NCBI GenBank assembly: GCA_041739085.1 | Contig: JBGSON010000019.1 | Coordinates: forward strand, 4,389-68,388 | DNA from: JBGSON01 sp041739085 | Lineage (GTDB): Bacteria > Patescibacteriota > Gracilibacteria > CAIRYL01 | Length of the DNA stretch: 64,000 bases | Direction of reading: 5' to 3' | Shown: positions 61,292 to 64,000 of the stretch, piece after piece | Numbering within the stretch: position 1 is the first letter of the stretch | Layout: every line of letters begins with the position of its first letter | Notes under the pieces: model-generated | Told to the model about the DNA's origin: nothing | What the model saw: the letters and a program-made list of their open reading frames with translations, nothing else | The model's database searches: none | Program-made: the position numbers and the translations under genes

Positions 61292-64000
61292 ATGGGTCGA
61301 TCATCGCGTGCTGAATCTCTCCAATCGGGAAGCTTCGAGAGGGACGACAATCCTTCTCATGTTTCAAGCTCCCGGACATTTCCTGAGTCTCATCAGGGAA
61401 GCGCAGGGACAAAGAAAGAAACGGCAGTGCCGGAAATTTCGCAGACCTTTCATGAAGCCCTCTCGAGTGTGAATGATTTCACCGGTTCAGATGTTCAGGC
61501 TATTCCAATCCGGATCGGGAGGGATTTCTTTCCGGATGAATCGAAAAAAGATGCGGATTATTTCAACGAAGAGGCCAGAAAATATGACCTCCGGGTGAGA
61601 GCGCATAAAGCGATGCAAACGGACCACGCGGTACAAGAAGAAGAGATATTTCAACTCCAGAGAGAGATGATGGAGGTTGAAGATGAACTCGCGATGGCCC
61701 CGTCAGCGTCAAAACTTCGCCCGCTCAGGGATCCCGGCAACAATATTCAAAGACAGGCACTTGAGAAAAAGAGGAAAGAATTGAGCAAAGAGATCAAGAG
61801 GAAGGAACATGAACTCATGGTCCTCACTGGGAAGATGTACCGGGAGGTCAAGTCTCTTGATGGGAAAAAAGAGGAACTCCGGAAGCTCGCGGAAGCGCTC
61901 GGCGTGAGATTCATTCCGGGCGAAGAAAAGCCGCTTGAGGAGAAAGCGAAGATTGTCGAAGCGAAGATGAAAGTGATCGAGGAGAAAGTGAAGAGCGGCG
62001 AGATGTCGATCGACGAAGCAGAAGGAGTACTCCAGAACATGGTGAGAACCGTCGGGACGTACCGGAGGCACCTCGTGTGTAATGCGTATAGGAGTTACGC
62101 TCTCCGCCAGGGGATGACGGAAGAGCAGGCGGAAGACTTTGTTCAGGAGCATCTCTATTCCCTTCTCCATTTGTATGAATCCGCGAAATCGATCCAGTCG
62201 ATCCAGAAGATCGCCGAGAGAGATGTTCTCTGGGATATGGTGTCGAGGTCGCTCAGAAACCTTGCCATACGGGCAGGGATGACGGAACGGGATGCCGGTA
62301 AGTATTCCACATACCTCACGGAACTGAGACAATCAAAGGAACCGTCAGAAAAAACGCAGGCGAAATTCGACGCAGTCCTCGCGAAATATCCTCACCTTGA
62401 TTCCGCATCTCTGCTCGAGGATTCTGAGGAGGTCGTCCGGCCGTTTGCCGTGCTCGAGTCTCTCTTCCATTTCGCATCCGGTCTTGAGGACGCGCTCAAC
62501 GCCCTCAAATCCATGAAGGCCGGAGAAGGAGAGGGAACAAAAAAATCCCGCATCTGGGGAAAAGTGAAGGCATTCTTCGGGAGAAAAGATGTGAAGAAAG
62601 CACAAAGGATTTCTGTATTCACCGCATCTGCCGCGTGCGCGCTCTTCGGTTTTGTTGAAAATGCGCATGGAGATACCGGAGGCGATGCCGGAGATATCCT
62701 CGACGGACTCGACGGCGATCTCGGGAATATTGATCTCGGCGACGGGGGAGGACACGGGATCACGGATGGAGGAACGCATCATGATGTGTCGGATACATCT
62801 TCAGTCGCATCTCATTTTTCAATGCACAAAGTGGTGGATGGTGAAACTCCCGGAATGATCGCGAAAAGCCTCGGGGGCAGTTTTCAGGACTGGGAGGATC
62901 TCGTCTATGAGGACAACGGACAGCAGGTTCAGGAAAGAAATCTCGAAGTCGGAAGATCCGTGATGTTTCATGCCGAATATAATGCCGCCAAGGCATCGCA
63001 TTCCAATTCTCAGGAGCAGGTTGCAGCGGAAGTCTCTTCACCTCCTCTCGAAATCGAAGTCGGACCTGTCCACGGTCAGACGTTTTGGGCGATGTCAAAT
63101 AAGCTCGGACTCAATCCCCATGACTGGAAAGAAAACTTTCTCATCGAAGGAAAGAAAGTGACAGACCGGGACGCCGCCCGCCTCTTTCCGGGAAAGAAAA
63201 TCGAGCTGAGCGATGCGGCCGTTGCATTACTGAGTCACACTGAAACGGTAACTGTTGTCGCGGGTGACAAGCCGGTTCATGAAATCACACCCCCGGGATT
63301 TCCGTATACTGTGGAGTCAGAGGGGAAAATGCTTCATGAGATCATAATCGGACTCGGGATCGAGGGAAATGCTTCCGAACTCCTCCTCGTCGACGGGAAC
63401 ACCCCACAGGATGAATGTCTCCATTCCGGCAGCGTGGTCACGCTTTCCGATAAGGGAATGATGGTCTATGGAGAAGTCCATACAGGATTTCTTTCTCAGG
63501 GATCTCTCCATCCGGATGGATCGTCCAGAGTCCCGGATGCTCGTTCGACTGGACTTTCAGAAGAGGCATCCCGTCCATCTGCAGAAAACCAGAATGTGAA
63601 AAAAATAACCGTGGAAGAGCCCGTTCTCACCCACGTCGATATACCCGTTGCTCCCCAGCCCGTGATCGGAACCGATGAAGTAGAAGATGCCGTCCGGACG
63701 CTCGCGGCTGGCGGAAGAAAGATCCCGTATAAAAAAATTGGAGATCCCAATGTCCGATACGCAAAGTATGTCGGCATTCTTGATAATGGATGCGTTCAAC
63801 TGCAAAATTCCCGGAACGGGGTATTTGCGATAGATCTCGATCAAATCGATTTCAGTGAAAAATCCGATTCAGAATTTTTATCGAGCAGGGATAAAAATCC
63901 ATATATCGGATCAGTCCGTGCATGGCCATCGACATCATCAGGAGGAGTATCGGGTCCTTCCATCACCATCAATCCCAGCCTGAGCACGAACCCTCTCGCG
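61292..64000 (+). CDS. Large protein with internal TM segment and LysM-like domains (3' end beyond window)
   Basis: The frame from the ATG at 61292 is open to the last base: 903 codons without a stop. Residues about 1-430 are charged and helical, with a coiled coil at about 135-260. A basic stretch (KKAQR) then precedes one hydrophobic segment at about 440-456 (ISVFTASAACALFGFV), followed by an acidic Gly/Asp linker. Three LysM-like modules lie at about 509-565 (MHKVVDGETPGMIAKSLG), 587-640 (GQTFWAMSNKLGLNPHDW) and 670-725. The inference is a bitopic protein with a cytoplasmic N-terminal half and a peptidoglycan-facing C-terminal half. No family recognised for the N-terminal half. Confidence 0.82.
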   Translation, partial: MGRSSRAESLQSGSFERDDNPSHVSSSRTFPESHQGSAGTKKETAVPEISQTFHEALSSVNDFTGSDVQAIPIRIGRDFFPDESKKDADYFNEEARKYDLRVRAHKAMQTDHAVQEEEIFQLQREMMEVEDELAMAPSASKLRPLRDPGNNIQRQALEKKRKELSKEIKRKEHELMVLTGKMYREVKSLDGKKEELRKLAEALGVRFIPGEEKPLEEKAKIVEAKMKVIEEKVKSGEMSIDEAEGVLQNMVRTVGTYRRHLVCNAYRSYALRQGMTEEQAEDFVQEHLYSLLHLYESAKSIQSIQKIAERDVLWDMVSRSLRNLAIRAGMTERDAGKYSTYLTELRQSKEPSEKTQAKFDAVLAKYPHLDSASLLEDSEEVVRPFAVLESLFHFASGLEDALNALKSMKAGEGEGTKKSRIWGKVKAFFGRKDVKKAQRISVFTASAACALFGFVENAHGDTGGDAGDILDGLDGDLGNIDLGDGGGHGITDGGTHHDVSDTSSVASHFSMHKVVDGETPGMIAKSLGGSFQDWEDLVYEDNGQQVQERNLEVGRSVMFHAEYNAAKASHSNSQEQVAAEVSSPPLEIEVGPVHGQTFWAMSNKLGLNPHDWKENFLIEGKKVTDRDAARLFPGKKIELSDAAVALLSHTETVTVVAGDKPVHEITPPGFPYTVESEGKMLHEIIIGLGIEGNASELLLVDGNTPQDECLHSGSVVTLSDKGMMVYGEVHTGFLSQGSLHPDGSSRVPDARSTGLSEEASRPSAENQNVKKITVEEPVLTHVDIPVAPQPVIGTDEVEDAVRTLAAGGRKIPYKKIGDPNVRYAKYVGILDNGCVQLQNSRNGVFAIDLDQIDFSEKSDSEFLSSRDKNPYIGSVRAWPSTSSGGVSGPSITINPSLSTNPLA

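Overview
This window looks like chromosomal DNA from a Candidate Phyla Radiation (Patescibacteria) bacterium, most likely Peregrinibacteria or a close relative; that placement is inference from gene content. It carries protein types typical of these genomes: a cysteine-rich zinc-ribbon protein often mislabelled CaiB/BaiF, DUF5671, DUF4012, several SLH-anchored surface proteins, giant DUF11-repeat proteins and large family-less proteins. Shine-Dalgarno sites are rare (one clear case, before 33548). TGA ends many genes, so the code is standard and not the recoded Gracilibacteria code. Both tRNA genes encode CCA.

Layout. 1-992: an AT-rich pair, the end of an ABC/OLD-like ATPase and a TOPRIM-like DUF4276-type protein, probably an acquired defence module. 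1059-4837: minus-strand genes (cysteine-rich protein, two membrane proteins, an ABC-permease remnant) ending at tRNA-Gln. 5142-14513: DUF4012 protein, glycosyltransferase, Crp/Fnr regulator, HD hydrolase, two-subunit L-serine dehydratase, TsaB, CNNM/CorC protein and an FtsB-like protein. 14801-19172: tRNA-Gly followed by a segment bounded by about 60-bp direct repeats, holding an 856-residue secreted protein and a putative HExxH metalloprotease. 19173-30167: ATP-grasp enzyme, an SLH-thioredoxin fusion, RNase HII, Mpg glycosylase, unknown proteins, an FN3-SLH protein and an SBF-family transporter. 30177-32815: clpB under a perfect CIRCE operator. 32816-36640: lipoprotein, LOG-family enzyme, second FN3-SLH protein and a long hairpin. 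36878-54281: three consecutive giant DUF11-repeat surface proteins (1648, 1835 and 2145 residues). 54501-64000: a coiled-coil protein, an SLH protein with tandem promoters, UDP-glucose 6-dehydrogenase plus UDP-glucuronate epimerase, and an unfinished LysM-type protein.

The dominant theme is the cell envelope. Four SLH proteins, three giant adhesin-like proteins, a LysM-type protein, a glycosyltransferase and a UDP-uronic-acid pathway fit a cell that builds an S-layer-like coat on a uronic-acid-containing wall polymer and displays very long surface proteins, as expected for an episymbiont. Intergenic spacers are unusually rich in repeats: REP-like palindromes, A-rich/T-rich hairpin arms built from a 'CACAAAAGAAAAAAG' word, stem-loops with 4-6-nt loops, and word-like degenerate tandem repeats in both orientations.

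The best leads for something new are the ATPase-TOPRIM pair, the repeat-bounded cassette beside tRNA-Gly, the SLH-thioredoxin fusion, the giant proteins with non-canonical sortase-like tails, and the 82-nt hairpin at 33370-33451.
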